DNA from: Paludibacteraceae bacterium
GTDB taxonomy: Bacteria; Bacteroidota; Bacteroidia; Bacteroidales; Paludibacteraceae
Length of the DNA: 64,000 nucleotides
NCBI GenBank assembly: GCA_024399495.1
Contig: JAKSNY010000002.1
Span: 62,001 to 126,000 of the forward strand
Reading direction: 5' to 3'
Shown: positions 25,333-33,679 of the stretch, in pieces
Layout of the letters: every line of letters starts with the position of its first letter
Position numbering within the stretch: position 1 is the first letter of the stretch
Position numbers and translations under genes: made by a program
The notes under the pieces: generated by a model
The model's input: only the letters and a program-made list of their open reading frames with translations
What the model was told of the DNA's origin: nothing
The model's database searches: none

Positions 25333-25681
25333 ATGTATGATGTATAATGTATAATGTATGATGTATGAGGAGCCGTAGGCGACAGAGAACGATAGTTCTC
25401 CGCGAAGCGTAGGGGACTGTTTGGAGTAGCGAGGGCAGAGCCGCTTGCGGGCTATGCCGAGTCACGACAAACATGTTCTGCGAAGCAGAAAATGGGGATA
25501 TGCCCCAATAAAAAAGGGTTTTTATTTTAACGAGCCGTAGGCGAGATTAAAATGATGTATGAGGAGCCGTAGGCGACAAGCGTACAAAGTACGCCGTGCG
25601 GAGCACGCAGGGTTTTAGGGGTGTCCCCTAATAAAAAAGGAATTATATTTTAAAGAGCCGTAGGCGAGATTAAAATGATGT
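25333..25681. repeat. Tandem modular intergenic repeats (two units) before queC
   Basis: No gene fits in these 350 bp. The order is: ATGTATGATGTATA microsatellite; GAGCCGTAGGCGACA; hairpin GAGAAC/GTTCTC; CGCGAAGCGTAGG; a ~100-nt block ending ATATGCCCC that is repeated at 48110-48212; GGGATATGCCCC with an A run; ACGAGCCGTAGGCGAGATTAAAATGATGTATGA; then a second unit GAGCCGTAGGCGACAAGCG with a different hairpin (CGTAC/GTACG), ending in a second copy of GAGCCGTAGGCGAGATTAAA. The unit end sits against the queC start codon. Confidence 0.75.
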
Positions 25682-26329
25682 ATGAAAAAGGCATTGGTGA
25701 TATTTAGCGGTGGACAGGACTCTACAACGTGTCTGTTTTGGGCGTTGGAGAAGTTTGATTATGTGGAGGCTGTAACTTTTGATTACGGGCAACGTCATAA
25801 GGCAGAGATAGAGTGTGCCGTAGCCATTGCCAAGGATTTGGGCGTAAAGCACCATATATTGGATATGAGTCTGCTATCACAGCTTGCTCCTAACTCACTT
25901 ACACGTAATGATATAGCAGTAGATGAGAAAATACCTGACGGGGCATCGGTGCCAAACTCATACGTGGAGGGCAGAAACATGCTGTTTCTTACTTTTGCCG
26001 CAGTTCTTGCAAAAGTCAATGGTATAAATAACTTGGTTACAGGTGTTTGTGAGACAGATTTCAGCGGCTATCCTGATTGTAGGGATATGTTTATAAAGTC
26101 TCTTAATGTAACCCTTAATCTTGCTATGGACTATAATTTTGTTATCCACACTCCGTTAATGTGGCTTACTAAGGCTCAGACTTGGGAGATGGCTGACAAG
26201 ATGGGCAAATTGGAGTACGTCAGAGAGAATACATTGACCTGCTATAACGGCATTAAAGGTGACGGGTGTGGACATTGCCCGGCATGCACATTAAGACGCA
26301 ATGGTCTGAAAGAATACTTGGGTTCTTGA
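25682..26329 (+). CDS. queC: 7-cyano-7-deazaguanine synthase
   Basis: Converts 7-carboxy-7-deazaguanine to preQ0 with ammonia and ATP in queuosine synthesis. The 215-residue protein has the PP-loop [10 protein letters not shown] (SGGQDS at 9-14) and the zinc ligands C187, C196, C199 and C202 in the C-terminal [10 protein letters not shown] region. The ATG at 25682 lies within the terminal ATGATGTATGA of the upstream repeat. queF follows after another repeat tract. Confidence 0.96.
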   Translation: MKKALVIFSGGQDSTTCLFWALEKFDYVEAVTFDYGQRHKAEIECAVAIAKDLGVKHHILDMSLLSQLAPNSLTRNDIAVDEKIPDGASVPNSYVEGRNMLFLTFAAVLAKVNGINNLVTGVCETDFSGYPDCRDMFIKSLNVTLNLAMDYNFVIHTPLMWLTKAQTWEMADKMGKLEYVRENTLTCYNGIKGDGCGHCPACTLRRNGLKEYLGS

Positions 26330-26459
26330 TGTATGATGTATGATGTATGATGTATGAGGAGCCGTAGGCGAGGTTAAAATGATGTATGATGGATAACTTT
26401 CAACTTTTAACTTTACTTTCAGTCAGCTAACGCAGTCAACTTTTAACTTTCAACTATTT
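26327..26459. repeat. Modular plus heptamer repeats between queC and queF
   Basis: ATGTATG units (26328-26356), GAGCCGTAGGCGAGGTTAAA (26358-26377), then a heptamer cassette of TTTCAAC/TTTTAAC units with the CTTTCAGTCAGCT core (26396-26456), ending 3 nt before the queF ATG. Confidence 0.75.
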
Positions 26460-26918
26460 ATGATACTGGGAAAATCTATAGAGTACCCAAAAGAATACGC
26501 ACCACAGGTGTTGGAGGCGTTTGAGAATAAGCATCGGGATAATGATTATTTCATTAAATTCAACTGCCCGGAGTTTACATCGCTGTGCCCTATAACATCA
26601 CAGCCCGATTTTGCCACCATCTACATCAGTTATATACCCGATGAAAAGATAGTGGAGAGCAAATCTCTTAAGCTTTACCTGTTCAGTTACCGTAATAAGG
26701 GCGATTTTCATGAGAATTGTGTAAATACCATTATGAAAGACCTTATTGCCTTGCTTGACCCTAAATACATAGAAGTGTGGGGTAAGTTTATGCCAAGGGG
26801 CGGACTTAGTATAGACCCATATTGCAATTACGGTAAGCCTGGCACTAAATTTGAACAAATGGCTTTCTATCGCCTTCAGAACCACGATATGAATCCTGAA
26901 AAGGTTGATAACAGATAA
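26460..26918 (+). CDS. queF: NADPH-dependent preQ0 reductase (YkvM type)
   Basis: Reduces the nitrile of preQ0 to preQ1. The 152-residue unimodular (YkvM) form has catalytic Cys43 in [13 protein letters not shown] with Asp50, and the QueF motif [14 protein letters not shown]. The FHENC segment and HD-like C-terminus are as expected. It works with the neighbouring queC product. A start at 26460 follows directly on a heptamer repeat; there is no recognisable promoter, so it is probably read from queC. Confidence 0.95.
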   Translation: MILGKSIEYPKEYAPQVLEAFENKHRDNDYFIKFNCPEFTSLCPITSQPDFATIYISYIPDEKIVESKSLKLYLFSYRNKGDFHENCVNTIMKDLIALLDPKYIEVWGKFMPRGGLSIDPYCNYGKPGTKFEQMAFYRLQNHDMNPEKVDNR

Positions 26919-26932
26919 ATACAGAATAGATT

Positions 26933-27505
26933 ATGAAAAAGATATTACTTACATTTTTGTTTGCAAGTCTAATGTTTGTACTAAATGCACAAACATCTTT
27001 ATTGGGAATAGATTTTGGTTGTGACTATGAGACCGCATATTCAAAACTTACAGAGAAATTCGGCTCATCGGCAGTAAGCACTACCGATGGAGAAAAAATA
27101 AATGTAACAGATGTGGTGTTCTCTTTAGAGGGTGTGGATATAAAAATCATAACTTTATCGTTCTCAAATATAAATGGTAAGTATTACCTGTATTCAGTGG
27201 CTTTTAATACAGACGCAATGGTTCTGGTTTATGAAACCGATGCACAAAAAATAAGTGAATTTAACAAGTTTGCTGTTCAGAAATGTAACGCTTACGCTAT
27301 TAAAATGAATGAGAAATATAAGGTTTCCACTCTATCTAAAAAAATTATAACCACGCAACCTTGGACTAAATTCTATGTCTTTAATGTAGATGAAAATGTT
27401 AAATGTGAAATTTCTGCATACTTCAAAGCAGAAAGAAAATTAGTGGCACAGAGCGGCACCACATTCGCCCGCATAACATACACAGATTCAAGATATATAG
27501 AATAG
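26933..27505 (+). CDS. Exported protein, unknown function
   Basis: A 190-residue protein with a Sec signal peptide (MKKILLTFLFASLMFVLNAQ, cleavage after LNAQ or just before) and a mature domain starting TSLLGIDFGCDYETAYSKLTEKFG. No family is recognised. The alternation of short hydrophobic strands suggests a beta-rich periplasmic domain. It lies 14 nt after queF and may be co-transcribed, though a shared function is not apparent. Confidence 0.65.
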   Translation: MKKILLTFLFASLMFVLNAQTSLLGIDFGCDYETAYSKLTEKFGSSAVSTTDGEKINVTDVVFSLEGVDIKIITLSFSNINGKYYLYSVAFNTDAMVLVYETDAQKISEFNKFAVQKCNAYAIKMNEKYKVSTLSKKIITTQPWTKFYVFNVDENVKCEISAYFKAERKLVAQSGTTFARITYTDSRYIE

Positions 27506-27521
27506 GAGAGTCTGGTGAAAG

Positions 27522-29237
27522 TTAGGAAACGTCAGGCTTGATATATTCTGAAATTATTTTATGTAGCGTTTCATTTTGAACAAGGATGTTTGGCTTAAAG
27601 CGTGAGGCGTCTTGATGTGTCTCATTTACAACGGTTGCTTTGAATTTTTCAAAAGAGTGACTCTCAAGACGGAATACCGCAGGGTCTTTCAACCGGAAAC
27701 TGTTTCTCTTGGATTCATACTCCATATTTGTTTTTTTAAGGTTATTATCCACCTCTGCCGCAAATTTTTCCGCTTGTTTTTGACTTACGCTTTCATCGGC
27801 AAACTCAAAATACCAGTCGTAACGGCTCTCGGGCAAATTGGCGTAGCCTGTAAAGTAATTGAGTTTCAAATCAGTGGATTCCTGTGCTGCATTGACGGCA
27901 TTAATAAATTGCCCCTCATATAGTTTCTCTCCGGTGATGGTGACAATGCCGTTCACTTTCTGAATCATGTGTACACGCGGTGTGTTTATAAAAGGCGATG
28001 ATGCTTGGACTATATCGTTCATATTGTAGCGATATAGACCAGAGAACGTTGTTACAAACGGGCAATACTGTTCACCCTCTACAAGCTCATCAAGTTGGTG
28101 GAAAGGTGCATCGGGGTTATCAAACTCAGACGCTTTCTTAAACTCATAGTAGTGCATGTGAGGGAAAAGGGTAGTCTCTATGCTGTCATCAAGGACAAGA
28201 CCGGCACGGCACTCTGACGCAAAATATGCAAACTCCTGATGTAGCATTTCCTCAGGGAAACAGTCATGTAACTTGTCAAGATAAATCTGGGTGTTGCCAC
28301 ATTTCCATGTGGTGAGCAACTGTAGATTTGGCCAAAAATGTTTTGGTAGCACTTGCCCGTATTTCTCCTTCAATTCACGTAGCTCAGCGGCACGTTCAGG
28401 ATTAGGCTTCAGATAGGGCTCAACTGCCTTGCGTATATCATCAGATATGCTCACTTTGCTGCTCATAGTGCCGTTTTCTATATCTGTTATATACTCATCC
28501 CACCATTTGTTCACATTACTCTGAAGTTCCACCATAGTTGATGGATTTGCTGTAACTACAAGTGTTATGTTGCGTTCTATACCCATACGCATAATTGCAT
28601 AGTTACGTGCTGTGTAGTCATCAATGGCAAATATCTCTGATGGTGATGCGTAAAGTTTTTTCACAAACCCTGGACAGCGTGCTTGGGTGAACCCTGAAAC
28701 AGAGCCGAAGATGGTGCCGTCAGGAGTGTATCCCTCTATCTGTTTGCCTACAATGGAAACTATATAGCCCGTATATACTTTTGGTCTGTTCTTAAGAAAA
28801 TTAAACAGCCATACCTTGTTCATCTTTCCATAAATATTATTCAGGTATGCTTTGGATATAGGAATCCATTTTGGCTCACCTGTAGCACCCGATGTTGTGG
28901 CATACAGTAAAGGACGTCCTTGGAAAAGAACATCTGATTCACCGGCTTTCATACGGTTTATGTATGGCCTGAAATCCTCGTATTCAGACGGATTTACATA
29001 TTTTTGGTATAACTTGAACAGTTCTGTTCCGTCTTTAGCCTTAAGTATTTCTGAAAACTTGTGTTCCTTGCCATATACGGTCTCTTTGCCATATTCAAGA
29101 ATGGCACGCAGTGTCTTCTCTTGTGATTTGCGAGGGTTGACGCTTGCACATTTCAGCCTTAAATATTGCAATCCTCCAGCCATTCCAAGAAGTAGGTTGG
29201 GAATTAGAGGGGAATGCTTGTCCTGATTGACTTTCAT
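27522..29237 (-). CDS. GH3-family acyl-adenylate synthetase-like protein
   Basis: A 571-residue protein of the GH3 family (named after plant auxin-responsive amido synthetases). ATTSGATGEPKWIPIS (about 113-128) is the ATP-binding P-loop, and the YNLNDIV-like YRYNMNDIVQ and TGEKLYEGQ segments are GH3 motifs. Plant members adenylate an acyl acid and couple it to an amino acid; the substrates of Bacteroidota members are not established. It is third in an operon with an acyltransferase and a HAD phosphatase, 11 nt after the latter. Confidence 0.85.
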   Translation of the reverse strand: MKVNQDKHSPLIPNLLLGMAGGLQYLRLKCASVNPRKSQEKTLRAILEYGKETVYGKEHKFSEILKAKDGTELFKLYQKYVNPSEYEDFRPYINRMKAGESDVLFQGRPLLYATTSGATGEPKWIPISKAYLNNIYGKMNKVWLFNFLKNRPKVYTGYIVSIVGKQIEGYTPDGTIFGSVSGFTQARCPGFVKKLYASPSEIFAIDDYTARNYAIMRMGIERNITLVVTANPSTMVELQSNVNKWWDEYITDIENGTMSSKVSISDDIRKAVEPYLKPNPERAAELRELKEKYGQVLPKHFWPNLQLLTTWKCGNTQIYLDKLHDCFPEEMLHQEFAYFASECRAGLVLDDSIETTLFPHMHYYEFKKASEFDNPDAPFHQLDELVEGEQYCPFVTTFSGLYRYNMNDIVQASSPFINTPRVHMIQKVNGIVTITGEKLYEGQFINAVNAAQESTDLKLNYFTGYANLPESRYDWYFEFADESVSQKQAEKFAAEVDNNLKKTNMEYESKRNSFRLKDPAVFRLESHSFEKFKATVVNETHQDASRFKPNILVQNETLHKIISEYIKPDVS

Positions 29238-29248
29238 TGTATTAGAGT

Positions 29249-29842
29249 TTATTTTTTGATTATTTTATAATGCATATTTGCCGCTTTAGCGCCTAAACCA
29301 TCTGTATCTTCCCTGTCGCCTATGACGAGTGCCTCTTTAGGACTGACACCTAATAGTTTGGTCACTGTTTCTAAAGATTCCCTGCATGGTTTGAATCCTC
29401 CGGCACTTGGAGCGTCTATAATAAGGTCAAACTTTTCAGGAGGTATGCCTATAGCCATAAGTTTCTCACTTATGAATCCATAATCAGAGTAACATGCCAA
29501 AAGCACTCCCTTATGTCTTAATTTATCCAATGTGGGTAAAACCCAATCATACGCTTTAAAATGCTTCTGAAGTAATTTTACCTGAAGCGGCAGGTAGTTC
29601 TCTGAATACCATTTACTTACCGATTCCTTGGATTTTCCGGATTTAACGGCTATACGTTTAAAAAATTCATTGTAGGTTTTCTCCTTGTCGCCAAAATAAA
29701 TTCCAGCCATATCCCTTCTAACGCTTCTCTCGCACATAAGCATACGTATATGCCCAAGGCTGTGAACCGCTATCTTATATGGCAATCCTGAATTATTATA
29801 TAATGTGCCGTCAAGGTCAAATATAACCGCTTTTATCTTCAT
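29249..29842 (-). CDS. HAD-superfamily hydrolase
   Basis: A 197-residue HAD phosphatase with motif I VIFDLDGTLYN (nucleophile Asp), motif II LLACYSDYG and motif IV VIGDREDTDGLGAKAANM. Its helical cap between about 20 and 90 places it with subfamily I phosphoglycolate-phosphatase-like enzymes. Its first base overlaps the last base of the acyltransferase gene (TGATG), indicating coupled translation. Substrate unknown; a phospholipid or acyl-phosphate intermediate of the same operon is an inference. Confidence 0.85.
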   Translation of the reverse strand: MKIKAVIFDLDGTLYNNSGLPYKIAVHSLGHIRMLMCERSVRRDMAGIYFGDKEKTYNEFFKRIAVKSGKSKESVSKWYSENYLPLQVKLLQKHFKAYDWVLPTLDKLRHKGVLLACYSDYGFISEKLMAIGIPPEKFDLIIDAPSAGGFKPCRESLETVTKLLGVSPKEALVIGDREDTDGLGAKAANMHYKIIKK

Positions 29843-30672
29843 CAGAGTTCTTTATCTTTGTTCCAAAATGGAGGCCATGGATTTTCCTCAATTCCTGCCA
29901 TTTCACACATTGCTGCATGGGATTCCCGTAATAGTCTGTCCACTTCATCCTTGTGGGGGCGTGTTATGTCAGGAAATATTGGTTCCCCTATGGTAAGTGT
30001 GAGCAGTGGTGTCTCTTTTTTGCCGAACAGACGGTATATTCCTGTACGCTTGCGATAACTAATATTGATGGGCAGTATAGGTATGTTATATTTGTATGCC
30101 ATTGAGAACGCTCCTTTCTTAAATGGCTTTATAGGCTTGTAGAAATACCAATTACGTGCTTCAGGAAAGACCAATATCCACTGCTTACGGCGATGTAGTT
30201 CATCAAATGCCTGATTGAATTTACGCATTCCCCCTAAATCATCGGGTACAGGTATGCCTCCAAAATATTTTAGAAGCCAGGCATCGTTTCCGGCAAGGTG
30301 ATCCTTTAGCATAGGTATCCAAATATGACGGCGGAAGGCTTGTGCAATGGCGGCTCCATCATATCTGTAACAATGGTTACAAATGCTTACAACCCCATTT
30401 GAGAACTCCTTGCGGTATTTTTTTAGAATCTCTCTTCCCCTATAGTGCATTCCATAAACAATCTTATTTACAATGTATAAGTGGACAAATGCGATAAAAT
30501 CGTTCAGAAAATGCTGGATTTTGAATGACAGAGAATCGTCCAAGTAGGTGTAATTGGCATCAAATGCAATATCCTTAACCTTTTTGACAGGCACAAGCCT
30601 TTTGTAAGGGTCATCTGTAGGATATTCAATCCCCACGTCAGGCAGGTATATACCTTTTTTTAGTTTCAGCAT
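29842..30672 (-). CDS. 1-acylglycerol-3-phosphate acyltransferase-like (PlsC) protein
   Basis: A 276-residue acyltransferase with the HX4D motif NHCYRYDGA, the acceptor-binding FPEARNW block and LPINISYRKRTGIYRL. The start MLKLKKGIYLPDVG at 30672 is chosen over 30705, since a TACCTTTG -7 box covers 30705-30712 and transcription should begin after it. It is the first gene of an operon with the HAD and GH3 proteins. Lysophospholipid acylation is the family role, but an ornithine- or amino-acid-lipid role is possible in this setting. Confidence 0.82.
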   Translation of the reverse strand: MLKLKKGIYLPDVGIEYPTDDPYKRLVPVKKVKDIAFDANYTYLDDSLSFKIQHFLNDFIAFVHLYIVNKIVYGMHYRGREILKKYRKEFSNGVVSICNHCYRYDGAAIAQAFRRHIWIPMLKDHLAGNDAWLLKYFGGIPVPDDLGGMRKFNQAFDELHRRKQWILVFPEARNWYFYKPIKPFKKGAFSMAYKYNIPILPINISYRKRTGIYRLFGKKETPLLTLTIGEPIFPDITRPHKDEVDRLLRESHAAMCEMAGIEENPWPPFWNKDKEL

Positions 30673-30704
30673 TTTTTTGATGGTTGCTATTCTTTCTGTC
30701 GGCA

Positions 30705-30712
30705 CAAAGGTA
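30705..30712 (-). promoter_or_regulatory. -7 box of the plsC-HAD-GH3 operon
   Basis: TACCTTTG on the minus strand, consistent with TAnnTTTG; about 33 nt before the preferred start. Confidence 0.5.
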
Positions 30713-30775
30713 CAAAAGTTTTGAAATTGTTACAATTAAAATCAGCGATATTTTCGGCGTTGCCTCATCACTGAT

Positions 30776-31019
30776 TTTGTTTACTCTCCAAGGGAGGGAT
30801 TGTGCTCCGCATTGCTACGCACATCCCTAACCTCTGCCACGGGCATCCTTGCAAGAAAAAGGTCGGGATTACTCGCAACCTGTGGTTGCTTCGTGATCCC
30901 ATGTCCTGCTGGAGGCGTCCAAACAACACAAAAAAGTGATTCGGCTAGCCTCATCACATATTTTGTTTACACTCCAAGTGCGTGATAGTAAACTATCCCT
31001 CCCTTGGAGCATAAACAAA
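30776..31019. mobile_element. MITE-like element with 25-bp imperfect terminal inverted repeats
   Basis: 30776-30800 (TTTGTTTACTCTCCAAGGGA...) matches the reverse complement of 30995-31019 at 23 of 25 positions. Inside, a second copy of the left end occurs in direct orientation at about 30949-30979, sharing GCCTCATCAC and TTTTGTTTAC. No credible gene is present in these 244 bp; no transposase or clear target duplication is seen. Confidence 0.55.
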
Positions 31020-31048
31020 AAGAGTTCGCTATTGCGAACTCTTTTTTG
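31017..31048 (-). terminator. Intrinsic terminator after tRNA-Ser (bidirectional)
   Basis: Perfect stem AGAGTTCGC / GCGAACTCT (31021-31029, 31034-31042) flanked by A and T runs, just downstream of the tRNA-Ser 3' end on the minus strand. Confidence 0.85.
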
Positions 31049-31053
31049 TGTTG

Positions 31054-31138
31054 CGGAAAGGGAGGGATTCGAACCCCCGGTGCCTCTCAGCACGGCGGTT
31101 TTCAAGACCGCTGTAATCGACCACTCTACCACCTTTCC
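31054..31138 (-). tRNA. tRNA-Ser (anticodon TGA)
   Basis: 85-nt class II tRNA. Acceptor GGAAAGG/CCTTTCC, anticodon stem GCGGT/ACCGC around loop CTTGAAA (TGA), long variable arm (GTGCTGAGAGGCAC region) and T arm CGGGG-TTCGAAT-CCCTC-like. Discriminator G, as in serine tRNAs; CCA not encoded. Confidence 0.94.
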
Positions 31139-31151
31139 TCAAATTGCGGTG

Positions 31152-31159
31152 CAAAGATA
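31152..31159 (-). promoter_or_regulatory. -7 box of tRNA-Ser
   Basis: TATCTTTG on the minus strand, 13 nt before the tRNA 5' end. Confidence 0.6.
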
Positions 31160-31190
31160 ATACATTTTTGACAAATCAAAAAATTTTTTG

Positions 31191-31198
31191 TAATTTTG
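31191..31198 (+). promoter_or_regulatory. -7 box for deacetylase-like gene
   Basis: TAATTTTG, 8 nt before the ATG at 31207, excluding an earlier start at 31144 that would run through the promoter. Confidence 0.55.
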
Positions 31199-31206
31199 TA
31201 AAAGAA

Positions 31207-32472
31207 ATGCGACAAATTTTTGATTACATATTGTCTTTTCTGCTTGATACCCGTTTAGAGGCAGGCTGGGTGGGTTATACGTCTGATAGGACTGAGTGGA
31301 AAAATTTTAAGGTTGTTATAATTCCATCAGATTTTTTTAAGGATTTTATGTATGGAACGGAGAATTCTTATCCTATATTGCCTCTTAAAAGCATAGAAGG
31401 GGTTCCGTTTTTATATGGTGAGCCATCTGTAAGTCGTACAAAGAACCAGATTTTTGTTAAGGCTGACATTGTGGCAAGTACATATTTCCTGATATCAAGG
31501 TATGAGGAGTTGATTGTTACGGAGCGTGATGAACATAAGCGTTTTGCCGCAAAATCATCGTTGCTTTATAAGGCAGGGTTGTTGCAGAAACCTATTGTGG
31601 ATATGTATGGCAGACTATTGCGTGGTTGGCTTGGCGAGTGTGGTGTTAAAGTGCCTGCTCAGAACTCTAAATACAGTTTTGTAATGACCCACGATGTAGA
31701 TCATCTGGCACAATACCGCTCTTTGCGTGGATTTGCAGGCGGTATATTAAGAGGAAATTTTAAGGCCGCCATAAGTTCGTTTGTAGGTGGAGTGGAGTAT
31801 GACCCTCTTTTCTCTTTTGACTGGATGCGTAAACTTGAGAACAATGCCCATAATGTTAAGTCTAAGGTGTTTATTAAGGTATCGGGTAATAAACTGCCAC
31901 AAGATATTCCTTTTTATAACCCCGATGGGCAAGATATACGCAAATTATTGGAAAGATATAACAATGATGTAGGAGTGCATATAAGTTATGAGGCTGCACT
32001 TAACCCTAAACTAATAAAGAGTGAGGTGGATAAGTTGACTAAAATTGCAGGCAAACCCATTACAATATCACGTAACCACTATTTGGCGACACTCAGACCA
32101 TCTGATATGCGTTATCTTATAGAAGCCGGCATTACAGATGACTATACGCTTGGGTATGCCGATATGGCTGGTTTCCGCTTGGGTACAGCACGTCCTGTAA
32201 AGTGGATAGACCCTGAACGTAAGGTGCTTACAAACCTTACCTTGCATCCCCTTATAATTATGGATTGCACTCTTAATGAGAGCATGTATATGTGTTTAAG
32301 CGTGGCAGATGCCTTTGCTACATATAAGAATCTTAAACTTGAGGTTCAGAAATATGGTGGTGAGTTTGTGCTGCTATGGCATAATGATTCTGTATCTACA
32401 TTGAGTAAAACCTACCATAGAGAGTTGTTTGAAAAAATACTGCACAATGAAGAATTTGCTGATTATATGTGA
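31207..32472 (+). CDS. Polysaccharide deacetylase-like (NodB/CE4-related) protein
   Basis: A 421-residue protein. The N-terminal ~150 residues resemble the domain found before NodB-like regions in Bacteroidota glycan loci. The C-terminal part has YSFVMTHDVDHL (metal-binding Asp/His pair of CE4 motif 1), then GVHISYEAALN and ITISRNHYLA, and VLLWHNDSVS near the end, fitting a deacetylase-like barrel. The start MRQIFDYILSF follows a TAATTTTG promoter. The next gene, a glycosyltransferase, overlaps by 26 nt, pointing to a joint role in surface-glycan synthesis. Confidence 0.75.
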   Translation: MRQIFDYILSFLLDTRLEAGWVGYTSDRTEWKNFKVVIIPSDFFKDFMYGTENSYPILPLKSIEGVPFLYGEPSVSRTKNQIFVKADIVASTYFLISRYEELIVTERDEHKRFAAKSSLLYKAGLLQKPIVDMYGRLLRGWLGECGVKVPAQNSKYSFVMTHDVDHLAQYRSLRGFAGGILRGNFKAAISSFVGGVEYDPLFSFDWMRKLENNAHNVKSKVFIKVSGNKLPQDIPFYNPDGQDIRKLLERYNNDVGVHISYEAALNPKLIKSEVDKLTKIAGKPITISRNHYLATLRPSDMRYLIEAGITDDYTLGYADMAGFRLGTARPVKWIDPERKVLTNLTLHPLIIMDCTLNESMYMCLSVADAFATYKNLKLEVQKYGGEFVLLWHNDSVSTLSKTYHRELFEKILHNEEFADYM

Positions 32473-33679
32473 TGCCTTTCCTCCTGCTTTTGCCCCCAGA
32501 ATGGGTGGGCTGTGCAAATACATACAGGAGTTTGGTTGGAATGTGTATGTGCTTGCAGAAAATCAGCAGAGCATAGGAAATATCTCCGATGTAAATCCCA
32601 AAAGAGTGGTACTGCTTGATTATTACAAAACCGGCACAAAATTAGAATGGTTAGTAAAGTTTCCGTTAGATTTTCTGTTCCACTGTAAGGATAAGAGCCT
32701 GATTAAATTGTTCAGGCATTCATATCCCGATGTTACCTTTGATGCAATACTATGCAGTACCTATATGCTATTCCCAATGTATGCCGCCTATAAAATTGCA
32801 GAAAAGTTAAAGGTTCCTCTGATATATGATATTCGTGATTTGTTGGAACAATTTGTGGGATATGAATACGCAAAGCATAGATTGTTTAAAAATAATTTTT
32901 TAAATAATTTTGTACATAAAATAAGAAGTAAAAAAATACAGAGAGAGCGTAATTGTTTCCTAAAAAAATGCAGTGCGGTAACTATAGTTTCACCTTGGCA
33001 TGTAAATCTGTTGGAGTCTATTGGGGTACGCAATGTTAATTTAATATACAATGGATATGACCCACAAGTGTTTAATCCACAGGTGATTAAAACGGATAAA
33101 TTTATAATTCAATACACAGGCAGAGTGCTTGATTTGAAACTATACGATGCCAGCCTGCTATGTGAGGCATTGCGGAATTTAGATAATAAAGGTGTTATTT
33201 CTGAAAATAAATTTTCTGTAAAGTTTAACACAGAAGAAAACTCTGCAATAAGAATAAAAAAACTTTTTTCACAATTTGGTGTGGAAAAATATCTTAATAT
33301 TTGTAACTTTGTTCCACAAACAGAAGTTCCGTCTTTACTAAATGAGAGCAGTATTGTCCTTGTGCTTACAAACAAAATGGACAAAAACGGACCAAAAGGG
33401 ATTATGACAACAAAGTTTTTTGAAGCACTTGCGGTAAAGAAACCCATATTGTGTGTAAGAAGTGATGAGGCATATTTGGAAAATCTTATAGTTAAAACCC
33501 AAAGTGGAATAGCAGCAAGGAGAGTTGAGGAGGTGGAGGATTTTATACTTAAACAATACAAAATTTGGGAGAGGGAGCATTACGTTACAGTAAATTCTGA
33601 CGATGTTCTTATCAAACAATTTTCAAGAAAATATCAGGCATCACAATTTAATGATTTGTTAAACTCCATTATACAATGA
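32447..33679 (+). CDS. Glycosyltransferase, GT4-like
   Basis: A 410-residue GT-B glycosyltransferase. N-terminal LLIICDAFPPAFAPRMGGLCKYIQEFGW is the acceptor-domain start; IIQYTGRVLDLKLYDASLLCEAL and the later NESSIVLVLTNKMDKNGPKGIMTTKFFEALAVKKPILCV segment is the donor-binding region with the usual E in TKFFEALA. The start MKNLLIICD at 32447 overlaps the deacetylase-like gene by 26 nt; the earlier start at 32429 is less likely. It also overlaps murB by 4 nt (ATGA). Sugar specificity is unknown. Confidence 0.8.
   Translation: MKNLLIICDAFPPAFAPRMGGLCKYIQEFGWNVYVLAENQQSIGNISDVNPKRVVLLDYYKTGTKLEWLVKFPLDFLFHCKDKSLIKLFRHSYPDVTFDAILCSTYMLFPMYAAYKIAEKLKVPLIYDIRDLLEQFVGYEYAKHRLFKNNFLNNFVHKIRSKKIQRERNCFLKKCSAVTIVSPWHVNLLESIGVRNVNLIYNGYDPQVFNPQVIKTDKFIIQYTGRVLDLKLYDASLLCEALRNLDNKGVISENKFSVKFNTEENSAIRIKKLFSQFGVEKYLNICNFVPQTEVPSLLNESSIVLVLTNKMDKNGPKGIMTTKFFEALAVKKPILCVRSDEAYLENLIVKTQSGIAARRVEEVEDFILKQYKIWEREHYVTVNSDDVLIKQFSRKYQASQFNDLLNSIIQ

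Noticed and set aside
25333-25681. Possible CRISPR array in the repeat-rich queC upstream region
   Set aside because: Units differ in length and content, spacers are not unique 30-40-mers, and there are no cas genes. The modules recur singly elsewhere.
25333-25690. preQ1 riboswitch ahead of queC
   Set aside because: The upstream sequence is fully made of the dispersed repeat modules, and I see no H-type pseudoknot pattern with the preQ1 A-rich tail.
30869-31160. Reading frames covering tRNA-Ser and the adjacent repeat
   Set aside because: Translate tRNA and repeat sequence only; the tRNA is well supported.
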